Shown here: piece after piece, positions 1 to 10,318 of the stretch
Layout: every line of letters starts with the position of its first letter
How positions within the stretch are numbered: position 1 is the stretch's first letter
Assembly (NCBI RefSeq): GCF_963678635.1
Contig: NC_087065.1
Coordinates: 46,938,381 to 47,002,380 of the forward strand
Direction of reading: 5' to 3'
DNA from: Symsagittifera roscoffensis
Lineage: Eukaryota > Xenacoelomorpha > Acoela > Convolutidae
DNA length: 64,000 nt
Made by a program: the position numbers and the translations under genes
The notes under the pieces: model-generated
The model's input: only the letters and a program-made list of their open reading frames with translations
What the model was told of the DNA's origin: nothing
Database searches by the model: none

Positions 1-255
1 GAGGAGAAAGCTAGAGGAGAGCTGCTGAGCAAGATGGTCGAGTTGAGAAAGGTCGAGTTGAGAAAGACCAAAGAGGACGAATGTAAAGACAGCTCTACTC
101 TGAAACAAAAAACTGACAAAAAAATTATTGAAAGTGTAAGGGGGGATAATGTCGAAACTAGTAATATAATTAAAAGTACTAAGATCCTTAAGGCTCGAGC
201 AGGGGGAGGCAAGAGTTGGATGGGTTGGAGGGAGACAAAGAAGTCGAATCAGTGA
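1..255 (+). pseudogene. Unrecognised basic ORF, open at left window edge
   Basis: An open frame runs from the first base to a stop at 253-255; the first ATG is at 34. The product is short, very rich in Lys, Glu and Arg, and begins with a near-perfect 15-bp duplication that gives a repeated VELRK peptide. The next, longer frame (from 216) overlaps its end, so this is probably the upstream part of the same broken gene, separated by a frameshift between about 190 and 255. I recognise no domain. Its GC content matches the following ORFs and not the AT-rich remainder of the window. Confidence 0.35.
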
Positions 256-1511
256 TGATAACGGCAACGCCCCCCAGTAAAGACGTGAGGTCTCGCAAGA
301 GGAAGAGAGAGGTGGAGGGATTGGGTAGTCCTTCAGCGGATGCGGTCTCGGAGAAAAACTTGAGAGAGACGGCCCCCATGGTTCTGGCACGATGGAAGAC
401 AGCAGCCTACAAGAGTAGCTACGAACCCAGGAAACTGCTCGACGTAGAAAGAGAGATGGAGATCCCCACCAGCTCAACAACGGAAGAAGACTTCAAGCCT
501 CAGAAGACAAAAATGAAACGAGGTTCGACGAGCGGGCAGACATGGGAAGTGGACGTCGGCAAAGAATTGGTCTCAAATGAACATCAGGCCACTGGGAAGC
601 AAGTGACTAGCAATCCTCTTGAGAAGAATAAAACGAGGAACACCTCCCGACCGTGGTGGGTGGCCCTGGAAACATTGAAGGAACTGGAAGACTGTCTAAA
701 GAAGCTCGACAGTGGAGTGTCACGCAAACGCCGCAACTGGGATACCCAGCAGAAGGTTGATATCAACAAATTGTAATTGAGGAGCCAACTGAAGAGAACT
801 TGGCAGAACTTGTTGAGGGATCATTTTGAAGAAGCGATGAGAACATCCTCATCGGCATCGCCGTTGATGGCGAATCCCTTCATTAGAACCGCAGGACAAC
901 TGATGTTCGCGTGGAGCCTGGTGGGAATAGAGTTAGAGACACTGACTTCGTACGATAAGTTGAAATTGGGAGGCAAAAATCTAGAGGTGTATCGAGTGCT
1001 GATGCAACACGTTGCTAGGGATAACTCAGGCTTGAGTCTGGCAAGGAGGAAAGATGCTACCTGTTTCTTGAGGTGCATAATGTCGATGATGACTGATAGT
1101 ACCATCCTAGCATGTCACCAAAGAGCAATCGGAAGCAAGACGGTGGAAAGGAGAGTCTCAGCAGTCATCTTGAACGTATACCAGAGTACTGGGATAGAAA
1201 AGGAGGATGGTTCCAGGCAGTCTCTAGAGAGCCACAGGAAATTAGATGAGATACGGAGATTATACAACAAGAAGTTCGAAGAGAAACACGACGTACACCG
1301 CAACTTGGCCTCGTCAGGAGAGTACTTGAAACCCAACAAAAAAGGAGAGTACCAGTATGTGTCTGGAGTGATGGGGATGGCATACAACCCTTTCCTGGAC
1401 TCGGAAGCCGGAGGCGCTCACAGAAACTACGAAGTGGCGGAGCTGCTGAAGTTCTGGACAGAGAAGATAGTGGAGATAGACACTGTAGAGAGAGAGAGAG
1501 ACCTAGCTTAG
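216..1511 (+). pseudogene. Unrecognised long ORF with one in-frame TAA (part 1 of GC-rich block)
   Basis: One frame is open from 216 to 1511 except for a TAA at 774-776. The first 186 residues are charged and low in complexity, with basic RSRKRKRE at about residues 25-32. The following 244 residues look like a folded, mostly helical protein (for example the segment LMFAWSLVGIELETL). Codon use is balanced and GC-rich compared with the AT-rich transposons around it. The frame ends at a TAG just after a GA microsatellite (about 1489-1500), and coding character continues in another frame, which suggests slippage there. I do not recognise a family. Candidates are an endogenous viral gene, a horizontally acquired gene or an orphan host gene. 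Confidence 0.45.
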
Positions 1512-1513
1512 GT

Positions 1514-1963
1514 TTGATTCTCGAGAAGACACCAGAAGTAATAAGTGTGCCGCGCTCAAGTAAAAGAGTCGAACTAAAGATGGGTAACGGGAATGGCATG
1601 TTGGTCACGAATCTGGGAGTGGTATGGAAATTACTGAGGCCCTCCTGGTGTCCACATCCCCATGCGAGCCTGATCGAGGAAGTCACGGAGCGAGTGAGAC
1701 TAGCACCAACAGAGGATGAAGCTCTGGCGACATTGAGTGTAGTGCATAGACTGATCCTGCCTCAGGTGAAGGAGTCAAGTGAAGTGACGAGTAGACTAGG
1801 GTCGGTGAAGAAAATGGAGCCGGGCAGTTGTCTTGATTCGACGAGTGGATAGGGCGAGCACACCCGCGATGGACGGTCATGCGTCAGGATACAGTCCTTC
1901 CAGAAAGAAGACCTAGTCACCTGGTTTGAAGACATTACCGAAAGGGAGAAGAGTAAATACGGA
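1514..1963 (+). pseudogene. Unrecognised ORF segment with in-frame TAG (part 2 of GC-rich block)
   Basis: This frame takes over directly after the preceding ORF. It runs to a TAG at 1850-1852 and then stays coding-like (acidic and aromatic, segment DLVTWFEDITEREK) until a second TAG at 1964-1966, where the neighbouring frame takes over. It has the same GC-rich codon character as the segments on both sides, so it is most simply the middle of one broken gene or of adjacent genes in one transcription unit. No conserved domain is recognised. No start codon is convincing: the only in-frame candidate at the left end is a TTG. Confidence 0.4.
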
Positions 1964-3414
1964 TAGTGGCTGAGTGTTACGCGAGTACCACGGTGAAACT
2001 AGCAACAGCTCTGGGATTCTTCTCAAGAATGTGCAGTCTCCAGTCACTGGAGAGGCTAGAGTCAGAACACCACTTGGTGACCGCGTTGAGCGTGGAGTCA
2101 TGGCCCGGGATGTTGCAAGTGACCCAGAAACACATCAAGAGCTGGAAGGTTGGACTTGAAGCGGAAATGGGATTTCCCATGAGCGAAGCCTATAGTCTGC
2201 CTCTAAATGCGAAGTCCTTAGTGCGGTCAGTGATGGCCAACCTATGTGGCAGCCACTATCCATTACACATGGCGATGGTGGAAGTATCCAGCCAAAGGGT
2301 ATTGATAGACAAAGCCTTCTCAGTGCCCAAATCCGTAAGACTGGCTCGGATGTCGCATCACTCACACAAGCTGTTGAGGAGGATCCGAAGGACAGTGTCG
2401 AAAGAACAGAGGGACGACTTGAGTGAAATCTGGGGGGAAGAAATTCTGGGTTTGCAGAGGGAAAACACAAGTGACCACGAGAGACAAAACGTGATCGGGA
2501 AACCCATGGTTGGTGCTCCAAACCTGGAAGAGATAGACGCGATACACGAGAAAATGATGGAACTTAAGCCTCTCCTAGAAGCCTCGGGGGAACGCAATCT
2601 TAGGAGCATCGACCTCACACGTGGGGATTGTCCATGCCACTGTCTGGCGCAAACAGTGTGGTACCCGGACCACGCCAATCTCTGCCTGATCTAGGATGTG
2701 GAGGAAATCAGGTCGTTGGGACTACCCGATCATCAGCAAAAGGTGACCATCTTGGTAGTGAGCACGATGCTGGCCCTAGGATGGATTGAAGAAAATGTAG
2801 CAAAGTATCGGGAATCGCAGACGCCAACGGCAGAGTCGATTCACGCGATAGATTACAGCAGGAGACTTGAGTTGTTTGAGACCGCATGCAAGGTGTTCGC
2901 CATACCAATGGAAGTCAGACACGTATGGAGCCGCTTGAGGTTCTTTCCTTGGTTTCGCGCGACGTTAACGTCCTGGTTATACATGGTAACGAAGGATCAT
3001 ATGAGGAAACATCAAAAGGAATATCGACAGTTCCAGGCCGAGATAGGACCAGAGGCCTTCAAGCGACCTCTGCTGACCCATAGAAATGCGATCACGACGG
3101 GGTGGAAAAGAGTTGGTAGAGTATCCAGAAACAACACCAGAGCGAGGGAGTCGATACTAGAGGAAGACCTGGCGAAGAATGTAAGCCTGAGTCTTCACCA
3201 TTCCTTTTGTTTGAACCGAGAGTCAAAGGTGAAGAGCTTACCCAATCAAGCGAAGAGATTGCAGGAGCAAAGGGAGTGGATGCGATCCTATGAACAGCTG
3301 AAGGCTTGGGAGGAGATCGTGATCAGCTCCGATGATGAAGAGGCACTATTGAAGCAGATCACAGTGTCAAATATATCTAAGTCTGATACCTCGAAGGCGA
3401 AGAACACGATGTGA
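1957..3414 (+). pseudogene. Unrecognised long ORF with one in-frame TAG (part 3 of GC-rich block)
   Basis: A single frame stays open from 1957 to a TGA at 3412-3414, broken only by a TAG at 2692-2694. The two halves are 242 and 238 residues. They are helical and rich in Arg, Leu and Glu; the C-terminus becomes acidic and Ser-rich (ISSDDEEALLKQ). A conspicuous Cys/His cluster, CPCHCLAQ, lies just before the internal stop. I recognise no catalytic motif. Together with the two upstream segments it forms about 3.2 kb of broken coding sequence. Two in-frame stops and two frame changes argue for a pseudogene, though little of the coding character has been lost, so decay may be fairly recent. Confidence 0.45.
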
Positions 3415-4905
3415 GCCGGTGGCTCAAAAGGGAATTCTAGAGTCTTGAGTCTTGAGAGGGAGGGGGCTCGAGGGTGAACTCGGATGATATCTGGGTTCAC
3501 CAAAAAGAAATTTTAACAAATGAGATATTGTTATTAATATGCTATATCTATTATATAAATCAAAATGCTGCATGACAATTTCCTGATTGAATAGGACAAA
3601 AGAAATTTTAAATTACTAGCTTAAAAAGCGAGAGTTCACAGGTGCAGGTGTGTGCAGATTTTGATTGCTGTTTAGCGATAGTGTGAAAATTTTATATGGT
3701 TGTGAATTTTGGGGTGTAGATAAACTTACGTCTGCTGTAAACTTCTGTAAATGACCACTGGCACTGTATCTTGAGTGACACTCGGGTTTCTGGGGATTCA
3801 CTGACAGAGGCAGCACGCGATAAGGACATCGATCTTGAGTCCGGGGAGTATGTGCCAGTCGGTCATATCTGAAAGTTTGACCTTGAGGGACATGAAAATA
3901 CGTGATTTTGGAGTGAAGTTTGAGTTTTCAAAAATTCGAATGGAGCCTGTCATGCTCAGTTTTCTCGCGACAACTGAAAACATAAAATGAAAAATCAGAA
4001 CGACCGAATTAACAATTGCGGGAAAGTGGTCAAATATATACAGTGGGAAATTGCTATTCGCAATTTCCATCATAGAAAACGAGAGTAGAGCTGTCCTATC
4101 TGGTATAGGAGACCAAACGAACAAGAGAGCAGAACTAAAATCAACTGGACCAGTGTGAACCTTCAACGGAAAAGTGGACAAGTGAAGTCTCCCAATGGTC
4201 CAGAGTCAAAAATATATTCTTGAGTTAAAACTTACTTCCCTTGATTGGGACTCATCATTAGAAAACATTTGATTATATTTATGCCGGAGTCGTTAATTAG
4301 TTCAATTACTCTGTGTATCAAGCGTGCTGCTATGTGAGTACTAAATTTAGTTTTCTCGATTGTGTTTTATGATTGTTATGTTGAGATAAGCGAGTTTTAG
4401 GTTGATCCATCTGAAATGGATCAAAGTTCCACTGTCCAATAAAAAGTAACCTAACGGATTGTTCCGACCCTGTTTTTAACGGCGTTTGTGTATTTTGGGT
4501 ATTTCGAGACCTAAGTATGGGAACGTTCTTATTTTCTAGAGTGAGGGGAGATTTTGGTAGTAGCCTTTAAGCTGTAACGGGTTCTAGTCTCATGTCGCAA
4601 GCGAACCGAATTGGCTCCGACCGTTTTTGAGGTAGAAAAACACAAGAGGTAGTGTCCCTGACTCTTGAGCCAATGGTTATAGGGCCTATTTTTCTTAAGC
4701 CTCATATGTGACCGAAGTAGGCGACTGTTACATAGTTTCCGATTTCATGAAAAAAAAATTTAATTCAAATTTTGACAAACCATAAAAGAGTCATCACGTT
4801 TTTGATTTTTATAATTCGATTTTAAAATTTAAATTAACTTAATTGTATTTTCTCATGGGTTAGTTCAGTCCCCTAAAGTCCAGTCAAAATCCTTTTTTTA
4901 CCTTT
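3415..4905 (+). other. Intergenic stretch, GC falling to the right
   Basis: No intact gene is visible. On the plus strand, 3855-4200 reads as a weakly coding-like segment interrupted by TGA codons (listed separately). An AATAAA at about 4438 could be a polyadenylation signal. From about 4740 the sequence drops to the AT-rich background seen in the rest of the window. Confidence 0.5.
3855..4200 (+). pseudogene. Possible decayed coding segment, unknown
   Basis: One plus frame has coding-like amino-acid composition with alternating hydrophobic and polar residues (for example SGKLLFAISIIENESRAV), broken by at least three TGA codons. It lies 0.45 kb downstream of the GC-rich broken ORFs and shares their base composition, so it may be a further gene of the same inserted element. 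A 127-residue open frame on the opposite strand covers the same bases and is probably a shadow. No family is recognised. Confidence 0.2.
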
Positions 4906-5127
4906 ATGCTGCGTCAAGATGAGGAAAAACAACAAAAGTGTACAAGCAAAGATTGCTTAAAACCTTCAGGACTGATAAATTGGATTAGATGTGATTGTTG
5001 TTCTAGTTGGTATCATATCAGTTGTGTAAATATTTCTCTTAGCGACTCTATGAAAACCCAATGGTTTCAGTGTCCTTTATGCGTTAGTGTAAAATCTGTT
5101 AATAAAGCAACAATAGATATGATTTAG
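4906..5127 (+). pseudogene. PHD-type zinc finger, N-terminus of retrotransposon ORF
   Basis: This 73-residue ORF opens with an ATG and carries a C4HC3 pattern: CTSKDC, then CDCC, WYHISC and CPLC near the C-terminus. The spacing and the WYH motif fit a PHD finger, a fold that binds histone tails or other proteins and occurs at the N-terminus of some RT-bearing retroelements. It ends at a TAG and is followed at once by another frame with the retroelement linker motif LKRVPKDSRVPLAESL, so it was probably once fused to the downstream RT. Confidence 0.7.
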
Positions 5128-5629
5128 TGCTAGACAATTATGTTAATACAGCCATCTCAAATGTCCGAGTACTCAAAAGAGTACCAAAAGACTCGCGTGT
5201 TCCCTTGGCGGAAAGTCTGTCGGACAAAATAAATGACATCGTCTACAATGCAGATGTTACAAAACGGCTAAATGTTTTTAAGGTCATTCTTGTTTTTTTT
5301 TGGAGCAACCGAAAAGAAGTGGACGCAAACAGACCACAAGCAAGAGCTCTTTGATAAATAAAAAAATTCGAGCAAAAAAAAACCCATCCCAAATTCAAGC
5401 CCGCCTCTGAGTGACCTCGAGCAAAGAATAAAGCTAATAAGTAGTAAGCTCGATGAAGCAAGTGTAAAGAGAGGAATAAGGCTTGCTGCTTCGGATGACA
5501 AAATTTTTTTTCAACTGATAACTATCAAAAATTGTTGGCTAGGCACCCTCAGCGAGCAAAATTTGCTGCTCCAAACCCAGAAAATTTAGTTAATTTTTTC
5601 GTAACCGATTTTAACCTATACAAAGCGAT
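5127..5629 (+). pseudogene. Linker between PHD finger and RT, broken
   Basis: The first 75 codons (5127-5354) encode RVLKRVPKDSRVPLAESL and a following helical stretch of the kind that precedes the RT domain in this element group. The rest (5355-5629) is frame-broken and rich in short homopolymers. No independent gene is visible. Confidence 0.5.
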
Positions 5630-6481
5630 AATGCCCTTCCGAACGGATCAGCAGCAGATCTTGATAAAATAGTTCCTCAAATTTTTGAAGATCTTGTTAA
5701 TAAGTCGAATGGAAGTGCAGGACTTTATTTTTTGAAGTCGCTTACTAAGCTGATAAACCTCATTGGAGATGGCAAAATACCCAAACCCCTAAGACCTTTC
5801 TTTTTTTGGTGCAAAGCTTATCGCCCTCATAAAGATAGACGGAGGGTTGAGACCGATTGTCATAGGAAACAAGCTGAGACGTATCGCATCTAAATGCGCT
5901 GCAAGCAAGGCCCTCTCCGAGCGACAAAATTTTTTCGGAAATGTACAGGTAGGATGCGGTACCAAACGAGGAGCAGAAATAGCTGCACATTCGTTTCGAA
6001 ACCAAAATGCACTGTTCTTTTGAAACTAGATTTTAAGAATGCCTTTAACTCTCTAAATAGAGAAACAATGTTGATGCATGTTTATTCAAATCGTACCGAA
6101 TTGTATAATCACACCCATTGCGCGTATGGTGAACCTAGTTACCTTTTTTACGGAAGCTCTGTCATAATGTCAGAAGACGGAACTAAGCAGGGTGATCCTG
6201 AAGCCTCAACCCTTTTTGCTGAAACAATTCATACACTAGTCAAACAGTTGGATTCGAAAATTGACATCTGGTATTTAGATGATGGAAATTTAGCCGACGA
6301 CTATAAGGTAGTTCTCCGGGACCTTAAAAACATTCTGAAATCGGAACAAATTTACGGCCTGAGCTTGAACACTGAGAAGTGCAAACTTTGTTTTCTGGGA
6401 CTGACTACTAGTACACAGTATAATTCAGTTTTAACACAATTTCGAAAAATGTGCCCCAGAAGAAAAATAAAAACTAAATAA
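5630..6481 (+). pseudogene. Reverse transcriptase domain of PHD-type non-LTR element
   Basis: RT sequence blocks are recognisable in order. They include a DGGLRPIVIG block near 5845, VGCGTKRGAE near 5950, the first catalytic Asp in LKLDFKNAFNSL (about 6020-6056), TKQGDPEAS (about 6182-6208) and the catalytic YLDDG box (about 6272-6286). An intact 195-residue frame covers 5894-6481. Upstream blocks need a frame change in a T-run at about 5800-5808 and another near 6010. The frame ends at TAA 6479-6481 and continues in the same frame beyond it. The catalytic Asp residues are present, but the gene is inactivated by frame damage. Confidence 0.85.
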
Positions 6482-7065
6482 GAACTCCTCATTTTAGGAT
6501 CTGCAATCGGCGAACTTTGCCGAAAAGAAATGCTCGACGAAAAAATTAAGGAGCTTGAAAAAATTTCGGATGTCATTGACAAACTAGACGCCCATTATGG
6601 TTTCTACCTCCTGAAAAAATGCTTTAGCATGCCAAAACTCCTATATTTATTGCGTACGAGCCCTTGTTTTTTGCAAAATGATTTTTCGGAACGCTACGAC
6701 AAATTATTAAGAAATTCGTTATGCAAGGTCACTAACGTGAAAAAGGATAATAACCAGTTTTTACAAGCAGTTTTCCCGGCAGCCAAAGGTGCCTGGGTGC
6801 TTCTTTTGCTCGTCTTCTCGCTTTAGCCGCTTTCTTAGCCTCAGCAGTAGGAACAAAAGATGCCTTGAGCGAAATCTTTGGTTTGGAGCATGTGGATGGA
6901 ACCTACGGTGATCCGATTAAACGGTGGTTTGAACTTGGAAAAGTTGAAATGACTCCGGAAAATGAAATCCAAAAAAATTGCACGGAGCCAATTTTTGACA
7001 GCGAAATTGCAGACTTCGTTTTACGACTCGAACCAACGGACGTAAAAAGATTCAACGCGTTCTAA
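6482..7065 (+). pseudogene. Post-RT (thumb-like) region of the same element
   Basis: This continues in the RT frame after one stop, with motifs such as CFSMPKLLYLLRTSPC. It shifts frame at about 6790, giving GLGASFARLLALAAFLASAV and then a 66-residue open frame (6865-7065). Such sequence follows the RT in this element type. It is not a separate gene. Confidence 0.65.
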
Positions 7066-7720
7066 GATAGATTTGGCTCCCAATGGTTGAACGTCATCCC
7101 GTGGAAAAATTTAAGGTTAAAACAGTCGAGCCATCAACTCAGAATTGCAATAGGACTTCGATTAGGCTCAAAGTAATGCGAACGGCATAAATGCGTGTGC
7201 GGAAAAGACGTTACCGAGGATGGTTGGCATGGTCTTTCTTGCCTCCAAAGTTTAGGGAGATTCTCTAGGCATTCAAACCTGAATGCCCTTATAAAGCAGA
7301 GTTTATATTCTACTCACATTCCGTCTGTTTTAGAACCACGACACCTCTACAGGACCGATCAGAAGTGACCAGACGGTTTGACGCTCGTTCCATGGGCTGT
7401 TGTTAAGCAGCTCTTGTGGGATGTAACGGTATTAGACTCCTTAGCTCCTTGTAGCATTAATGCCGGGTCTGTTTGTAACCCTGGTACGGCTGCCTCTGAA
7501 GCGGAAGAGCAAAAAAATAACAAGTATAAAGATCTGTTAGATGATGGATATCTTTTTCAACCGTTAGCTTTTGAAATTCAGGGCGCGGCCGGCCCCAGCA
7601 CAGAAATGTTTTGAGCAGGCTTTGTAAGAACCTAATCATATGCACTGAGGAACCCAGAGCAGGCAGCTTTTAAAAACAGAGAATCTCCCGGGCAATACAG
7701 ATTGCAAATGCCGCTTGCGT
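7066..7720 (+). pseudogene. CCHC knuckle and restriction-like endonuclease tail
   Basis: After a stop at 7063-7065 the frame contains CVCGKDVTEDGWHGLSC (about 7186-7236), a CCHC-like knuckle. It is followed by a PDGLTLVPW box and a LLWDVTVLDSLAP box (7370-7455) typical of the endonuclease-like C-terminus of R2/CRE-type elements. The run 7378-7614 is open and ends at a TGA. Further stops at about 7175 and 7366 break the domain. The Asp residues of the PDG and WDV boxes remain visible. Confidence 0.7.
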
Positions 7721-8168
7721 ACTCGGACCAATAAATGACAAAATAACATTCAATGAAATTTTTTATTTGTAACATTTGTATATTACATTTTTTCGAGCCG
7801 AGTTGCGTGTTCTTATTGAAGAAACGTAACCCGTATCAATTTTAATTGAAAAGGACTTAATCACTTGTCACCTCCTTTATCATTATCACTTCCATATCTA
7901 GAAAACTCCAAGGATTTTGACTGGAATACGTGATGAAGGGACTCCAGACTGTAACCTCGGTTACTATGATTTTTTTGACCTTCTGATTAACTTTAAAAAA
8001 CGTATAACATGGCTAAAAGTTAAGAAACTGACTTGTACGCTTTAATTCACAGTTCAAGTTTTCTATAATTGTTTTTGTTAAATTTTAACTCTTTTTAGCG
8101 ATAAGCTATAAGCAAACTGTTATATTCCTTCAAGGAAAACAGTCATTAATTCGATTTTTTTTCTCTTT
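7721..8168 (+). other. AT-rich stretch without recognisable gene
   Basis: No coding sequence, RNA gene or clear repeat is visible. A pyrimidine tract ending in CACAG at about 8160-8178 resembles a 3' splice site directly before the next ORF, but this is only suggestive. Confidence 0.4.
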
Positions 8169-8507
8169 TTGTCACAGAATTTCACACCGCTTTTTGTTCA
8201 TAATGCCAATAGTGTTTTAGTTAAAATGGCGATGATTGAAGCTGCCAGCTCCCTTTATCACAGCCTGAAAGATCTTGAGCTAGAGAAACGGAGAGAGACG
8301 CAGCAGAAGGTCTACGCAGTCCTCGGCCTTTCTTTGAAACCCAATAAGGAGGTAGGCGGTACTGCTGAGCTGAAGTCAAAAATAATAGACCAAACAGCCA
8401 AAACTCATAAGCTACTGACACTAGAAGCTTTGCATATTTGGATGGAGAGGCCGAGGATCAACACACGCGATGAATTCAGCAGCCGGGAATTAACACTAAA
8501 ATTATAG
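8169..8507 (+). pseudogene. C-terminal fragment resembling a retroelement endonuclease/integrase tail
   Basis: This 112-codon open frame has no convincing ATG at its left end; an internal ATG lies at about 8226. It ends in HKLLTLEALHIWMERPRINT and then a SRELTLKL terminus. This kind of ending (EALHI, PxINTRDE, SRELTLKL) recalls the C-terminus of retroelement-associated GIY-YIG-like endonucleases, but the catalytic part is missing, so the call is tentative. The preceding half is helical and charged. It is probably a truncated transposon gene. Confidence 0.35.
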
Positions 8508-8931
8508 TCTATGTATAACATGGCTAAAATTTAAAAAAACTGACATGTCAGAATCAAAAATATTCCCAAATTGAAATTTTATATCCATGAAAGAACGAAA
8601 AATTAAATAATCTCAGAAATTTACAGAAAAATGTAATTCATGATTACGTAATTTATTATGTAATTACAGTTATTTAAACTTGATTGTTTAAAAGTTATAG
8701 AGCCTTTTTAGACATGTTTCTCATTTTTCAGATCTTTGATCGTTTTGTGAATTTTGCGAAAAAAGATTAATCCTGATGATGCTCAACATGTGCGAAAACG
8801 TATGAACTAACATTTTAAATTTCTTATAACTGAAAATAAGGTTGTCTCTTCATCAAGTCAGTAGTTTCAATTAAGTGAATTTTCGTGTAGGTAAATTCTT
8901 TGAGAAATTTTGATGTCAAAAAAACGTCAAA
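8508..8931 (+). other. AT-rich intergenic stretch
   Basis: I see nothing beyond AT-rich sequence with many short A and T runs; its right end grades into the tandem repeat that follows. Confidence 0.4.
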
Positions 8932-9535
8932 TCTCGAAAACTAAAAGGATTTGAGCAGTCACATTTTTTTGACAAGATTTTTACTTCCTGGGAGTAGCCT
9001 GACAGCACTCAACTACAAAGTTAAGATTTTCAAAATTTGAAGAAAAAATTGAAATTAAATTTTCTTATTTTTTTGTTTTAATCACAACAAACATATTATC
9101 TCAAAAACTACAAAAATTTGAACAGTCATAACTGCAGACAAGATTTGCATCCCTTGGAGAAACCTGGCAGCAAGCAACTACAGAGTTGGGAATTTCAAAC
9201 TTAAAAAAAAATGCAAATTTAATTTTTCTGAAAATTTTATGAAAAATCACAAAAACAGTCATATCTCGTAAGCTACAAGGATTTGAGCAGTCATATTTTG
9301 AGGCAAGATTCACAATCTTTGAGAGTAGTCTGACAACACCCAACTAAAGGGTTGGGAACTTGAAGTTTCGAAAAATTATTTTGTAATTTGAGTTTTCTGA
9401 CAACTTTTCAAATCAGAAAAATCATCGTATCTCGTAAGTTCACTTTGAGCATTAAAAACTGGAGACCAAACTCGCAAGCTCTTCGGGGATCCGGACAGCA
9501 TCCCACTTTTGGGCTGCATATTTCAATTTCGTCGA
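8932..9535. repeat. Diverged tandem repeat, four units of about 165 bp
   Basis: Units begin near 8932, 9101, 9264 and 9430 with a shared start like TCTCGAAAACTACAAGGATT. Each then has a GAGCAGTCAT-like segment, a CAAGATT segment, a CTGACAGCA-like segment and an A-rich tail. The period is 163-169 bp and the fourth unit is the most diverged. No protein is encoded. It resembles a short, old satellite block. Confidence 0.6.
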
Positions 9536-9899
9536 AATAACCACTGAAACCAAACTAAAAATTTCAAAAATGGGCAATGTTGTTGTTGTTGAGGATTCAC
9601 AACTAGCTGAAGGGCGCATGGTCCCAATTGTAAATTATTAAAACAAAATCAAATGTTTCTGAATCTGTTGCAATAGCATGCGATTTGCCACCTGCAGACA
9701 TTTGTTTCTGAGAATCGTTCGTCAACAAAATTCCCCATGAATTTGAAAAATCTGTTTTTAATCCAATAGATTTACTGATGCCGATGTAATTCTCGAGTCG
9801 ATAAACAAGCCTGCAAGTTCTGAAGACAAATTCACCTCTGGTCTTTCAGTCCTCGTCTTGTAATTTTAAACTTTTCCGTGATTCTTCTTTGCGGGTCTT
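9536..9899. other. No gene seen
   Basis: This stretch holds a short TGT/TTG microsatellite at about 9573-9590 and otherwise unremarkable sequence. It may be the 3' untranslated end of the minus-strand LINE to the right. Confidence 0.35.
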
Positions 9900-9913
9900 G
9901 ACGCTCAGTTAAA

Positions 9914-10318
9914 CTAATAATCTCGACATCTTCGGTCACAGTCTTTGCGAGGAACAAAATAACACTCATTTGAATGAACATTGGAAGTGGCAGAAAATTT
10001 CTTAGTCGTAACTGATTTCCATTGTACGATCCCTTGGTACCTGTTATCCATCTGGTAATCTTTTTTTGAAAACGTTCTCATGAATATAAGAACGTTCTTT
10101 TTTGAAAACGTTCTGGTAACCTTCTGGTCATGTGGAGCACTTTGTTCGCTTTCTTCAGTCATTCATCATTGTGCGCATTCCAGATTAAATTTTCTGCTAC
10201 ATAGATCCCGAGGTCTTTAACGGTTTTAAAATCATCCAATTTTTGCATCCATCAGTTTGTAACTTCGGTCTTGTCCTCTGAACTTTACTTTGGCACACTT
10301 GTCCAATGCTAACTCTAT
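9914..10318 (-). pseudogene. LINE ORF2 C-terminal region
   Basis: Downstream of the RT, the minus strand keeps reading as a CAKVKFRGQDRSYKL-type segment, then VKDLGIYV, and then an 82-residue frame ending at 9914. VKDLGIYV followed by a helical, charged tail is typical of the post-RT region of Jockey/CR1 elements. A small internal duplication around 10062-10112 gives a repeated TFSKK peptide. Confidence 0.6.

Larger units (their letters stand above)
4906..7720 (+). mobile_element. Decayed non-LTR retrotransposon: PHD finger, RT, CCHC, endonuclease-like tail
   Basis: In order, the plus strand shows a PHD-type finger (4906-5127), a linker, reverse transcriptase motifs (5630-6481), a thumb-like region (6482-7065), a CCHC knuckle (about 7186-7240), and a PDG/WDV tail (7360-7614). 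The order RT, CCHC, restriction-like endonuclease is that of R2/CRE-like single-ORF elements; here the N-terminus is a PHD finger. At least four frameshifts or stops inactivate it. A possible polyadenylation signal, AATAAA, is at about 7731. No target-site duplication could be identified. Confidence 0.8.

Noticed and set aside
216-3414. Reassigned stop codons (TAA/TAG as sense) in the GC-rich block
   Set aside because: All three internal stops are TAA or TAG and the terminal one is TGA, but frame changes are also needed, and other frames in the window are broken by all three stops. Pseudogene decay is simpler.
8932-9535. CRISPR-like array
   Set aside because: Units are contiguous, diverged and about 165 bp, without short exact repeats and unique spacers, in a eukaryotic context.
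10062-10112. Short palindromic AACGTT repeats as a regulatory site
   Set aside because: Explained by a small internal duplication within the decayed LINE ORF2.
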